From a virus: a stretch of 43,446 nt of DNA. Of this stretch, positions 30,302 through 38,245 are shown piece after piece. The position numbers and the translations under genes are program-made. The stretch is taken from positions 1-43,446 of the IMG/VR virus record IMGVR_UViG_3300046454_000123; one strand, written 5' to 3'. Position 1 is the first letter of the stretch. Each line of letters starts with the position of its first letter. The notes beneath the pieces are model-generated. The model did no database searches. It saw only the letters and a program-made list of their open reading frames with translations, and was not told the DNA's origin.

Positions 30302-31344
30302 TGGCGTTTCACGTCTTGCAAGATGGATGGATCGAACACGACAAAATTGCGCGTACCTTGGCCTGCGGTTCGTGAGCCTTGATCGAGGTACTTGATACCG
30401 GGTATGCCTGCCGCAGCAAGATTTTGAGTTCCAACCCGGTTGTCAATCGGAAGGTTGCTTACATGGTTGCCAATCTTGTCTATCGGCATTCTGTAGTACT
30501 GCTCTAATGCCTTCTGCACTTCCGGCGCTTGCTCACTCAGCGGCTTATCCCAGTCGAGCATTTTGGCAATGTGCTCGTCGGGAATTGTCACGTTATAGAG
30601 CTTGCCACCCAATTTCTGCTCGACGCTCTTCTTTACATCAGGACTTACGAACTGGCTGAAATCGTCCCAGTTCGCCGTGCCTGCATTGTCATATGCCCAA
30701 TGTCGCTTGACCTGATCTACTAATTGATTTTCACTCAACCTTGCTTGATTTCGTCCAAGTGCAACGCGGCCCTGCGCATCCTTGTCGAGATTTTCATAAA
30801 GAGCTGATGCGACCTTCTGCGGATCTTGGAAATCCGAGAATTTTTGCTGATACATCTTGGCAACATCTGGATTCTCGGCAAAGTACAAGCCGTGCCCGTA
30901 AACCTGCGCCCCTTCCCCTGTCCCGATCTTTGAAGTGTCGAACTGATCGAACGTGTGCGGGCTGCCGTGGTAGGCCACCATCGCCCGCAGGATGCCCTTT
31001 GCCGCATCCGCTGACATCTCATCGAAGTTCATGCCGACCGCGGGGGCAATCAGCCTTCCCATCGTGTCGCGGTATTGGCGCAACTGATCCATCGTGGTCT
31101 GGGGGCGTAAGCCAGCGTCGGAAGGGATCGCATTCTGTATCGTGGTTGGCGCAGGTACAGTTTGGCTCATCGGTTGAACTGTGGGCGATGTACCGCTCGC
31201 CATCTGCGCGGATGTCATAGGCTGCGGCGCTGGCGTCGTCTTGGTCGTGCGGACAAATCTCTTCGCTGCCTCAGACACCTTTGTCATGTCCGAGCCTTCA
31301 GGAACATCAATAACGCCCAAATCGGGCCAATCAAGCACCGCCAC
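30298..31344 (-). CDS. ADP-ribosyltransferase-like protein (ART-PolyVal type), putative ejected effector
   Basis: A 348-aa protein beginning at GTG 31344. Residues 1-30 form a module (LDWPDLGVIDVPEGSDMTK) like those of phage internal proteins. Residues about 124-175 match the ART fold of phage polyvalent proteins: AYHGSPHTFDQFDTSKIG, then GTGEGAQVYGHGLYFAENPD; the final strand region is AGIPGIKYLD. These proteins transfer ADP-ribose from NAD+ to target proteins. Its place between portal and scaffold genes suggests packaging with the virion, as for T4 Alt. The third catalytic residue is not certain. Confidence 0.7.
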   Translation of the reverse strand: MAVLDWPDLGVIDVPEGSDMTKVSEAAKRFVRTTKTTPAPQPMTSAQMASGTSPTVQPMSQTVPAPTTIQNAIPSDAGLRPQTTMDQLRQYRDTMGRLIAPAVGMNFDEMSADAAKGILRAMVAYHGSPHTFDQFDTSKIGTGEGAQVYGHGLYFAENPDVAKMYQQKFSDFQDPQKVASALYENLDKDAQGRVALGRNQARLSENQLVDQVKRHWAYDNAGTANWDDFSQFVSPDVKKSVEQKLGGKLYNVTIPDEHIAKMLDWDKPLSEQAPEVQKALEQYYRMPIDKIGNHVSNLPIDNRVGTQNLAAAGIPGIKYLDQGSRTAGQGTRNFVVFDPSILQDVKRQ

Positions 31345-33658
31345 CGACTTCCTCCACTTGATCCGCCTCGGGGTTGTACCGATGCGTTATCTGCATTTGC
31401 TGTTCGTGGTTGCGATCCAACGCGTTCTGATTCGCGTCCTGTTGGCCTTGCTGCGCCGCTAATCCTTGCTCATGCTGACGGTCCAGTTCGTTCTGTGTCG
31501 CTTCGTGATCGAGCGAGAACTTATCCATTAACATGCCGGAGATATGCTGAATTGCGCCGAGTTGCTGGTTAATGTTCTCGATGCTCTCCTTGACGCTGGC
31601 ATTAATAACCGCCACGTCGATGTCCTTTTGCAGTTTCAGCGTCTCGATGTCCTTCTGCGCGGTCAACTTCTGCGTCTCGGCCTTCTTGTCGAACAAGAGT
31701 TGATCGCGCTCCTGCGTCAGTTGCTCAGCATGGGCATTGAGTGCCTTGAGGGCCATTCCGGCTTGCTGTTGCATCGCCTGGAGCATGGCGGGGGACACAT
31801 TCTGATCCTGGCCCTGGCGCGCCTGTTGCATCTGTGGCGGCTGCATCGCCTCAACCATCTTCGCCAGGTCATCGCCGTAAGGTCCGAGCCCCTTCATGCG
31901 GATGAGATCCGGCAGGACGGCCAACATGATCGTGGGGTCTTTGATGGATGAGAGCATGGACTCGGCAAAGTCCGATTGTTCTTCCTGAAGCGACTGGTAA
32001 TATTTGGCGCTCGAGATGACGACTTCATGCCGACCGAGTTGCGAATAGTGATTGGCCTGGATCTGCTGCGTCGAGTAATTGCCTTTTACATCGCGCAACC
32101 CAACTTCCCGTTGCGTATTCTCGATCTTGGGTAAAAGTCGGTTGATGATCCGATACTGACGGAGTTGCTGATTGCGTAGGGAATTATGGTAATGATAGGT
32201 CCCTACGTTCATATCGTCTTGAAGTTCCTGCAATGCTTTGCCGGACTTCGCGGCCTTATCCTTACGCTCCGAGGAGGAGATGCCGAGCGCGTTCTGAATC
32301 GAGATCATCAACGACTGTTTGAGCTCAAGTAGGGCGGCGATCTGAGGTTCTGCGCGGACCAATTCAGGATGGGGGAGCGGGTCCTGTGCGCCTCCGGCAT
32401 CCTCAGTGAAGGCCTTAACTTCACCGAAGGCGGCAGGCTCCCGATGGACGCGCTTCCAATCTGTTGAGGTGTCAAACTGGCCCTCATAGCCTAGCCAGAG
32501 GAATTTCGGGACTCGCGCCGTCTCTTCCTGAATGGACGAAATGCAGAGATCGTACAACAACTGACCCGTTCGCGCCTTCCGGGTCTGTGAGTCGATTACC
32601 CGCTGGCCGTTCTCGTACTTGACCCGGCCCGTGACCACCATAATTGGGATTTCTTCATCATCCCAATCGAGCTCATCGAGGACTTCAATGCCATTTGTGG
32701 TGCATTTGACGACTTTAGGAACCTGGCGCTTGGATTCCTTGATGATCGGGAAGCTGCGGCCATCCTGATATTCAGGAAACACATCAGCGGCAATGTGCAC
32801 AGCCTTGCCTTTGCGCTTCAGCATCGGCAAGGGATAATTCAGCGCGTCTTCTTCATTGCGAGCGTCGTAAATCTTGCCTTCGTACTCAAAGATGCTCCAA
32901 CCCTCGTCTGTTCCATCATCGAGTAGGAGCAACTTGCCGGATTTCTTCGTGACTTCCCAAAACTCCGCAATCTGCACCGTCTTGGCGTCAATCCAATTGG
33001 TGTATTCGCCGTTGCCCAGGAATCCCTCGAAACTCTTAACCTGCGCGTTGGGGTATTTGTCGCGAAATTCATCATGACCGAGGCGTGATGTCTTGAAAGC
33101 CCCCGCCATGTCGGACCAATCGGGCTTTTTCGCTAGCGGGTCAATCAGGACCGTCTTGGGGTCCTGAATCGAGATAATCTTGATTACCTTTTCCCATGAA
33201 AATGGCGAAGCGTAGTCGGTTGCAAGCTCCCAATTGCCTAGCGAGCAATTCACCGCGGTGGCTCCCGCGGTCAAGTAAGCGTGTTGCCCGTTCTGTTCGT
33301 ACTCAATCTGCCGGATGCGATTCTCGACGAACTCCGCAGTCTTCTCATCCGCGCCATCACCTTCCGGCTGCACGTCAATCCCTTGCGGGTTCATCTCAAG
33401 CTGGTTGATGGTCTGATTGTTGAACTGAGTTATCACGTCCTCATGGAGACAAGGCCGCTCATTGCCGGGAGTCTCGCGCACCTTGCGCTCTTTATCCGGC
33501 CAGGGCCCAGCCATCGAGAGGCACTTCATATCCGCGTCAAGCTGTTCCCAGATCGGTCCCCATGCCGTCTTATAACGGTCAAAGGTCTTGCGGATGCGAT
33601 CTGGCCGCGACTCGTCCGCGGCTTTCTCATCCTTTCGGGTTGGGTCTTTTCGGCTCAG
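31331..33658 (-). CDS. Portal protein, P22 gp1-like, probable CTG start
   Basis: A 775-aa protein, near the 725 aa of P22 portal. The core has YDARNEEDALNYPLPMLKRK, CISSIQEETARVPKFLWLGY and HRGE-like basic loops, then SGKALQELQDDMNVGTYHYH. The C-terminus is a long Gln/Lys coiled-coil barrel. The first ATG (33529) would remove a clearly protein-like N-terminus that runs unbroken upstream (DRIRKTFDRYKTAWGPIWEQ). No ATG, GTG or TTG exists there; CTG 33658 overlaps the previous stop (CTGA) and has AAAGG 6 nt upstream, so CTG is the likely start. The portal ring is the DNA channel. Confidence 0.8.
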   Translation of the reverse strand: MSRKDPTRKDEKAADESRPDRIRKTFDRYKTAWGPIWEQLDADMKCLSMAGPWPDKERKVRETPGNERPCLHEDVITQFNNQTINQLEMNPQGIDVQPEGDGADEKTAEFVENRIRQIEYEQNGQHAYLTAGATAVNCSLGNWELATDYASPFSWEKVIKIISIQDPKTVLIDPLAKKPDWSDMAGAFKTSRLGHDEFRDKYPNAQVKSFEGFLGNGEYTNWIDAKTVQIAEFWEVTKKSGKLLLLDDGTDEGWSIFEYEGKIYDARNEEDALNYPLPMLKRKGKAVHIAADVFPEYQDGRSFPIIKESKRQVPKVVKCTTNGIEVLDELDWDDEEIPIMVVTGRVKYENGQRVIDSQTRKARTGQLLYDLCISSIQEETARVPKFLWLGYEGQFDTSTDWKRVHREPAAFGEVKAFTEDAGGAQDPLPHPELVRAEPQIAALLELKQSLMISIQNALGISSSERKDKAAKSGKALQELQDDMNVGTYHYHNSLRNQQLRQYRIINRLLPKIENTQREVGLRDVKGNYSTQQIQANHYSQLGRHEVVISSAKYYQSLQEEQSDFAESMLSSIKDPTIMLAVLPDLIRMKGLGPYGDDLAKMVEAMQPPQMQQARQGQDQNVSPAMLQAMQQQAGMALKALNAHAEQLTQERDQLLFDKKAETQKLTAQKDIETLKLQKDIDVAVINASVKESIENINQQLGAIQHISGMLMDKFSLDHEATQNELDRQHEQGLAAQQGQQDANQNALDRNHEQQMQITHRYNPEADQVEEVGGGA

Positions 33659-33894
33659 GATCGGCCTTTCATGTTCGACATGGACTTGCCAGTCTTCCCA
33701 AGTACGCGATTCGCCTTGGCATCAATCTCGGCTTTCTGTCCTGCTGATAGTCGGCCCGCGTGTTCCTGTTGTGAGGCTCGAGCCTTTGCATTCGCCGCGT
33801 GCGACTTATCCGGCATCGGATATTTGCGCTGGCCGGGAAGTCCGAACTTCGAAGACGGGATAGCATTGCGCTGAGCGGCGTGCAGTTTCGCCAT
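33655..33894 (-). CDS. 79-aa conserved phage protein
   Basis: A basic protein with IPSSKFGLPGQRKYPMPDKS, followed by HAANAKARASQQ, a pattern I recall from many small phage proteins near structural genes (DUF6582-like). The C-terminus KTGKSMSNMKGRS resembles that of the 34282-34470 protein. It is coupled to the portal start. Function unknown. Confidence 0.65.
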   Translation of the reverse strand: MAKLHAAQRNAIPSSKFGLPGQRKYPMPDKSHAANAKARASQQEHAGRLSAGQKAEIDAKANRVLGKTGKSMSNMKGRS

Positions 33895-34205
33895 CAGTTC
33901 ACCATCTCGTGTTTCGGAGACTCGCCAACTTCTTCCGCGTCCTCATTCATGCGCCGCACTTTCTCATGCTTATGCGCGTTCACCACTTCCAGGTGCTTCT
34001 CAGCCGCTTCTTCCTGGGTATCTGCGCCCAGTCTCACCACCTTGTTCGGGTAATCCTGAGAAGGCGCGGCCATGTGCTGCATCTTCTTGCCATCCGGCAT
34101 TGGTGGGCGGTGGACTAGATGCGCCTCGACGGTGTATGTGCCATCATCGTTGGGGATCGTCTCGACGTGATGCAGTTTGGTGTGTGCGGCCTTGCGGTAG
34201 CTCAC
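33894..34205 (-). CDS. 103-aa hypothetical protein, GTG start
   Basis: Starts at GTG 34205, overlapping a 27-aa frame's stop (GTGA). The protein is His/Lys/Glu-rich: a beta strand pair (TYTVEAHLVHRP), then MQHMAAPSQDYPN and a charged helix (QEEAAEKHLEVVNAHKHEK). No family is recognised. It lies in the string of small proteins before the portal gene. Confidence 0.55.
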   Translation of the reverse strand: MSYRKAAHTKLHHVETIPNDDGTYTVEAHLVHRPPMPDGKKMQHMAAPSQDYPNKVVRLGADTQEEAAEKHLEVVNAHKHEKVRRMNEDAEEVGESPKHEMVN

Positions 34206-34285
34206 AGAGCGCGTCCAGCACGCTCCGCATTGTCAAGCGCCGTCTTGCCGTATTGTGCTTCGACTTGTCCCTGCAAAGTGTTCAT
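34202..34285 (-). CDS. 27-aa microprotein between coupled genes
   Basis: ATG 34285 overlaps the previous stop (ATGA) and its own TGA overlaps the GTG at 34205. GAGGGG precedes it closely. The peptide (MNTLQGQVEAQYGKTALDNA and a short Arg-containing tail) is one helix. Its double coupling is the only support; it may mainly keep ribosomes moving between genes. Confidence 0.4.
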   Translation of the reverse strand: MNTLQGQVEAQYGKTALDNAERAGRAL

Positions 34286-34470
34286 TTACCCCTCATTTTC
34301 GACATTGATTTACCAGTTTTCTTAATAACTCCATTAGCCTCGCGAATCGCTTCGCCTTCGGACAGGCCGCGCGATAGCCCAGAATTCGCAACATCTGACC
34401 ATTGACGCTGCTTCTTAGGCGTAGACGCTCGCTTATCATGTCGTTTGGCGTCACTTGCACCCCATGGCAT
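34282..34470 (-). CDS. 62-aa conserved phage protein
   Basis: A basic protein, MPWGASDAKRHDKRASTPKK, then RQWSDVANSGL and IREANGVIKKTGKSMSKMRG. I recall similar short proteins in many phage head blocks; the Trp-Gly/Ala-Asn pattern is distinctive. GGAG lies 8 nt before ATG. Its C-terminal KTGKSMS is repeated in the 33655-33894 protein, so the two may share a binding partner. Confidence 0.6.
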   Translation of the reverse strand: MPWGASDAKRHDKRASTPKKQRQWSDVANSGLSRGLSEGEAIREANGVIKKTGKSMSKMRGK

Positions 34471-34556
34471 TAACGCGGCTCCCGAATCTTGCCGCTGAAG
34501 TGCGACTTAGGCCCGTAGTGGCGAATCATGACTGGCGGTATTGGCGTTTTCTTCAT
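34470..34556 (-). CDS. 28-aa basic microprotein
   Basis: ATG 34556 to TAA 34470, overlapping the next start (TAATG). The peptide MKKTPIPPVMIRHYGPKSHF ends KIREPR and is strongly basic. It is the first frame after the terminator at 34580-34621. No ribosome binding site is evident. Support is modest. Confidence 0.4.
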   Translation of the reverse strand: MKKTPIPPVMIRHYGPKSHFSGKIREPR

Positions 34557-34579
34557 ACTTGACTCGTGAACCAAAAGAA

Positions 34580-34621
34580 AAAGCCCTTCGAATCCCGCTC
34601 GTAACGAGTTCGAAGGGCTTT
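34580..34621 (-). terminator. Intrinsic terminator between terminase and portal blocks
   Basis: AAAGCCCTTCGAA (34580-34592) and TTCGAAGGGCTTT (34609-34621) form a perfect 13-bp stem, with a nested CTCG-TTA-CGAG inner hairpin. In the minus-strand RNA the stem is followed by TTCTTTTGG, a U-rich tract. A weaker T-rich tract on the other side makes it potentially bidirectional. It lies within a same-strand gene row, 24 nt before the next start. Confidence 0.8.
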
Positions 34622-34678
34622 GTTTCTTCTCTTGGTTGTTACCGTCGCTGGCCGGCGCGGTACAAATGGATTAAATGG

Positions 34679-34948
34679 CTATGGCTTCAATATCACCCCT
34701 GGCTGAATAATCTCACTCGGCCTCTGCGGCACGAATCGCTTGATAAAAGGGGCCATGAATGCAAATAATGCCTGCCGCTTCGCCATATCCGGCTCCTGTT
34801 TCAAAACCATGTCCAATTGCTCTTGAGAGGCCAACTGTTCGGCAACCTTGCTCGTGCCGTCATAAGAACAGAGCGGACAGATTGGCTTATCTTCGGCCCA
34901 TACCGACTTATAGCAATTCGGGCAAACCCATTGCAGAGGGATACTCAT
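34679..34948 (-). CDS. 89-aa zinc-ribbon protein
   Basis: ATG 34948 overlaps the GroES-like stop (ATGA); the start at 34960 is less likely. The protein opens with WVCPNCYKSVWAEDKPICPL and C, a CPNC/CPLC four-Cys zinc ribbon, then a helical segment (AKRQALFAFMAPFIKRFVPQ) with a Pro-rich end. Zinc ribbons of this shape commonly mediate protein or nucleic-acid contacts. Co-transcription with the GroES-like gene is likely. Function unknown. Confidence 0.6.
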   Translation of the reverse strand: MSIPLQWVCPNCYKSVWAEDKPICPLCSYDGTSKVAEQLASQEQLDMVLKQEPDMAKRQALFAFMAPFIKRFVPQRPSEIIQPGVILKP

Positions 34949-35457
34949 TCCAGCACACACTGTATCATCGACTCATTGATGATCCGATAGTTCTTGTCCG
35001 GCCATTGCGTCCCCGTCTTGCCACCCAGGAAGTAAAACATCACCTTTTCCCCAGGCTTCACATCGCAGGGCCGTAGCGTCTCGCCCCATACCTTCGTCGG
35101 GTTCATCAATTCATTGTTTGGACGCCGCTCAGCGCGTGATCCAGGCCCAACCGCAATCACTTCACCACGCCAGAGTTCATAGGGTTCACGCTTGGCAGTC
35201 TCGGGAATGATGAGGCTGTGACAGTGGCGTTCGGGTTCTAAGAGGCGGATGAGGACGTTACCGCCAGTGAGGCGGATATTGGCGGCAGCGCATTGGCTAA
35301 CCACACTTCTCATCACTTTGCGACCCACTTCCGCCATGAGCTCGGGTGTAAATGCAGTATCGAGACTGAGCATGGGACGTTCGGCCTTTCGCCGCGCCTT
35401 AATCTCCGTCGCTGTCCACTGCTTCTCAGTGGCTCCCAAGTGTGCGTTATGGGTCAT
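34945..35457 (-). CDS. GroES-like co-chaperonin (Cpn10 fold)
   Basis: A 170-aa protein with a ~55-aa N-terminal extension followed by a full Cpn10 domain. It follows GroES: NIRLTGGNVLIRLLEPE at the first strands, SLIIPETA at the mobile loop with a hydrophobic triplet, WRGEVIAVGPG, then DVKPGEKVMFYF and YRIINESMIQCVLE. An insertion follows VGPG, in the roof region. GroES caps GroEL; phage versions such as T4 gp31 enlarge the cage for coat folding. Here it lies between terminase and portal genes, so a role in coat folding is a reasonable inference. ATG 35457 is coupled to the upstream stop. Confidence 0.78.
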   Translation of the reverse strand: MTHNAHLGATEKQWTATEIKARRKAERPMLSLDTAFTPELMAEVGRKVMRSVVSQCAAANIRLTGGNVLIRLLEPERHCHSLIIPETAKREPYELWRGEVIAVGPGSRAERRPNNELMNPTKVWGETLRPCDVKPGEKVMFYFLGGKTGTQWPDKNYRIINESMIQCVLE

Positions 35458-35684
35458 ATCGGCAAACCGCCTTCTTGACAGAGGAAGCAATTACACAATT
35501 TCGCTCCCAAAGGCCGCACATCCTTGACTAAAGTGGCGAGAACCTGAACCGGCTTAAACTCCGCAAGCAGCTCTTTCTTGATCGCGCCTTCAATCTCGCG
35601 CTCCTCTGGAATGCTCAATTCTCCTTGCCAATAGGCTTCCATCAGTCTGCGAAAGCTGCCGTGTTTGGTCAGGAGTTCGGTCAT
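35454..35684 (-). CDS. 76-aa hypothetical protein with CxCxxC motif
   Basis: The frame extends upstream to a TTG at 35741, but ATG 35684 (MTELLTKHGSFRRLMEAYWQ) begins where the sequence looks protein-like; neither start has a clear ribosome binding site. The C-terminus carries LCNCFLCQEGG, a small Cys cluster that might bind a metal or iron-sulfur centre. It is coupled (ATGA) to the GroES-like gene. No family is recognised. Confidence 0.5.
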   Translation of the reverse strand: MTELLTKHGSFRRLMEAYWQGELSIPEEREIEGAIKKELLAEFKPVQVLATLVKDVRPLGAKLCNCFLCQEGGLPI

Positions 35685-35752
35685 GTTCGGCTGCCGGTTG
35701 ATCCGCTCAGCCGGCAAAGCGTGCGAAGGAGGAGAAATCAAACAAACGAAGC

Positions 35753-35799
35753 GTACTACGCTCTGGTTATACGCCTCTCCTTACAAAGTAGAGTAGTAC
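35753..35799. promoter_or_regulatory. Inverted repeat in the spacer after the large terminase
   Basis: GTACTAC (35753-35759) and GTAGTAC (35793-35799) are exact reverse complements 33 nt apart, with inner TCT/AGA steps. On the minus strand an AAGGAG site lies in the loop with no start codon after it. It may be an operator, an RNA switch controlling downstream translation, or chance. Confidence 0.3.
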
Positions 35800-35802
35800 A
35801 TT

Positions 35803-37305
35803 TTAAGACCACGCCGACACCACGCTTGATCCCCTCTCCAGGCGCTTCCGCTCGCGCTCTTTCTTGGCCTGATTGGAGCGCACTGCGGCGTAGAACGTCA
35901 GGCCCAGAGCATCCCCGTCATCGGTCGAATGCCCGATGCGCTTGATAATGGCCTCCTTGGGCTCCAGCGTTAATGGCAGGTGTTTAATAACCTGCGGCGC
36001 CGTCAAATCTTCGGATAGTTCCACGGAACGGTCAATGGAGCCGCGCTCTAAGAACTCTTTGCATCGGGCCCAGATCATCGAGCGCACGTTTCGATATCTG
36101 GGGTCTATGCTGTCCGCCATGAAATTCACTTCCACGATGTTCTTGAACCCCAGCTCGCGTAACCGGACGGCGATAGGTCCAGCAATGCCCGCGGAGTCCA
36201 TGAACAGCATTTCAACTTTCCGGCCGTTGTGTTCCTTGTCTAGAACTTCACTCAAGACGCCCACCATTGCCTCCGGCTTGCGTGTCTGTTCTCCTGGTAT
36301 GCGAATGGGCGGAATGCTCTTGGCGTCCAATCCTCGTCGAAATCTGACGGTATTGTAATCATCACCGCCCCATGCGAAATCCACACCGCACACGAGCGGG
36401 TCATCGCTCAATGGGGTAATGAGGCGCTTCTGTGCGCCCATGACAAGATCGTCACTGATGAACTGAGAGGCTGCGGCACGAGGAGCCAACCCACGAACGC
36501 GGACGCGCACGAAGTCCGAGTCTTCGCCATAAGCGTCAATCCACTCCTGAATCTCTTCTTTGTTCGTGAAGGGGCAGTCTCGCGAGTCGATGCGAATAAT
36601 GATCCAGTCTCCCGGTTCCTGGTTCTTCATGACTCGGGCGAACTTGCCTAACGGCTGCGTCGGGTTGCCAAAGAGCAATTGAATCGGCATCCCGTCAGTC
36701 ATGCCGCCATCCTCAACCTGGAAGATCACGTCTGGGATGGTTGAGCACTCGTCGTTGATGTAGTACGAAATGGAGTTGGCCGCGTGTTGTCCGGCAAATG
36801 CTTCTGAGTTCTCCTCTGAGCATGTCTGAGCGCCGAGAAACCACTCATCCCGCGCTTCCGGTCTGTAAATCAACTCCGATGTAGCCTCGAACCAATGCGA
36901 GGTAATCGAGAGTTTTTGCCACTTTCGGATATTGGCCCATGTCTTGCGGGCGAGCTGCGTGAATGTATTGGCGGTCGCAGTGCCTTGCGAGTCCGGCCAG
37001 CATGACCGAATCCAGTCTGCAATCATCCCGATACACGCCGACTTGCCGATACCATGACCAGAACAGACGGCAATCCGAATAGGTCGAACAGGGTGAATCC
37101 CATCAAAGCGCCGCTTCTTGACGGCCTCTGTGAGCTTGCCAAGGATCTGAGTCTGACATGGACACGGGCCGGTATGATGCTCCAAGCTCGTGCCTTTGCT
37201 GCCCCAAGGAAAGGCAATTTGGACATACCCGAGCGGATCGTACTTGTAACGAGCAACGAGGCTGGCGAGCTGAATGTCAGGATGGTTTGCTGCTTCGGGA
37301 CTCAA
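35803..37305 (-). CDS. Terminase large subunit
   Basis: A 500-aa packaging motor, TTG start with GAGGAG 7 nt upstream. ATPase: Walker A CSGHGIGKSA (81-90), Walker B YYINDE (D185, E186), and GNPTQPLG as coupling motif. Nuclease: D309 in GVDFAWGGDD, D370 in MDSAGIAG, and a C-terminal STDDGDALGL. The order matches TerL proteins that pump DNA through the portal and cut it. Headful packaging is suggested by the P22-like context and the circular assembly, but no pac site is visible. Confidence 0.92.
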   Translation of the reverse strand: MSPEAANHPDIQLASLVARYKYDPLGYVQIAFPWGSKGTSLEHHTGPCPCQTQILGKLTEAVKKRRFDGIHPVRPIRIAVCSGHGIGKSACIGMIADWIRSCWPDSQGTATANTFTQLARKTWANIRKWQKLSITSHWFEATSELIYRPEARDEWFLGAQTCSEENSEAFAGQHAANSISYYINDECSTIPDVIFQVEDGGMTDGMPIQLLFGNPTQPLGKFARVMKNQEPGDWIIIRIDSRDCPFTNKEEIQEWIDAYGEDSDFVRVRVRGLAPRAAASQFISDDLVMGAQKRLITPLSDDPLVCGVDFAWGGDDYNTVRFRRGLDAKSIPPIRIPGEQTRKPEAMVGVLSEVLDKEHNGRKVEMLFMDSAGIAGPIAVRLRELGFKNIVEVNFMADSIDPRYRNVRSMIWARCKEFLERGSIDRSVELSEDLTAPQVIKHLPLTLEPKEAIIKRIGHSTDDGDALGLTFYAAVRSNQAKKERERKRLERGSSVVSAWS

Positions 37306-37732
37306 TCAATTTCTCCTCGCGCACTAATGCTTCCTGAATCTTGGAGCGTATCTCCTGGTGAATATGCACGTTAATGTCCTGCTGGATCTGCACTTGCTCG
37401 CTAGGCTTATCCAATGCCCGATTCATGAGATCTGTGAACGCCTGCACGCTCGGGTCTTTCGTGAAGATCCAGTAGTATGAGCCTTCATCACCACAGTTCA
37501 GCGCAGTCTCAATGGCCTTCGGGTCTTCAATCCGCATGAATTGCTTTGTCTTCTCATCACGTAGAAAGAAGTGCTGAATGCCTTTGGCGTTGGCAATCTG
37601 CGCCTTCGTCATAGCTTCCATTTCACGAGTGACGATCTGACGCAAGCATTCGCGTGCAGCTTCCTTGCTCAGCGTTGAGGCGTGCTTGCTGCCCTTCTTC
37701 GGTCCCGTGTTTTTCCGTGCTCCGCCTCTCAT
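37277..37732 (-). CDS. Terminase small subunit (putative)
   Basis: A 151-aa protein starting MRGGARKNTGPKKGSKHAS, the Gly/Arg/Lys opening common in phage small terminases, followed by a helical body (EAARECLRQIVTREMEAM, later SVQAFTDLMNRALDKPSEQ) and an oligomerising C-terminus. It overlaps the large terminase by 29 nt. It would recognise the packaging start on DNA. ATG 37732 is chosen over TTG 37768 by this opening; neither has a good ribosome binding site. Confidence 0.75.
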   Translation of the reverse strand: MRGGARKNTGPKKGSKHASTLSKEAARECLRQIVTREMEAMTKAQIANAKGIQHFFLRDEKTKQFMRIEDPKAIETALNCGDEGSYYWIFTKDPSVQAFTDLMNRALDKPSEQVQIQQDINVHIHQEIRSKIQEALVREEKLIESRSSKPS

Positions 37733-37745
37733 AAATTCAATTAAT

Positions 37746-38006
37746 TCAAACGTCAGTTTTCGGCGCAAATAGGCAACGGCAGTGTTTACAAATATGCGCG
37801 CCGTTAATCGTCACGAATGACGCGAATCGATGAGCACTGGCGTGATGGTAGCTTTGCGGCACGCCGCAAATACCGCAATTCATGCCATATTCAATCACCG
37901 CTTCATGCTCACCCTGCAAGCAGGCTCGCATTTGCTCGTCCCATCTCACCCTGTCTTCTAGTCGCGCGAGTCTCTGATCTTCAGTCAATGCTTGCTCTTT
38001 AGCCAA
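37746..38006 (-). CDS. 86-aa zinc-finger protein, TTG start
   Basis: TTG 38006 is preceded by AGGAGG at 5 nt, so this is a strong non-ATG start. The N-terminal half is a charged helix (QRLARLEDRVRWDEQMRACL). The C-terminal half has CGICGVPQSY, HH and CKHCRC, a treble-clef-like zinc site. Such HNH-like scaffolds without catalytic His are common in phages. It precedes the small terminase. Function unknown. Confidence 0.6.
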   Translation of the reverse strand: MAKEQALTEDQRLARLEDRVRWDEQMRACLQGEHEAVIEYGMNCGICGVPQSYHHASAHRFASFVTINGAHICKHCRCLFAPKTDV

Positions 38007-38014
38007 TTCTCCTC

Positions 38015-38245
38015 CTAAATCCGCTTGTACAGCAAATCCCTTGCCGCTGCAATGGCTTCTTGCTGATAACCACGTTCATACCACTGAAATACCGTCGTAT
38101 TCGATCCTGTTAAGGTGCTGATGGTCTGAGACGGCAATTGCATCACAGTGGCTATTTCTTTGACTCTCAGATGGAAATGAAATCGCAGGGCCTGAATAAC
38201 AGCAGCCCTACAGGCTGGCGTGTCTTGATAGACGCGCTTGCTCAA
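38015..38245 (-). CDS. 76-aa helix-turn-helix protein, TTG start
   Basis: The frame is open to 38383 but would overlap the VRR-NUC gene; TTG 38245 overlaps that gene's stop (TTGA) with GGAAG upstream. The protein has an HTH: HFHLRVKEIATVMQLPSQTI, then LTGSNTTVFQWYERG, where recognition follows the second helix. Its place just before the terminase genes suggests a late-gene regulator, which is inference. Confidence 0.55.
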   Translation of the reverse strand: MSKRVYQDTPACRAAVIQALRFHFHLRVKEIATVMQLPSQTISTLTGSNTTVFQWYERGYQQEAIAAARDLLYKRI

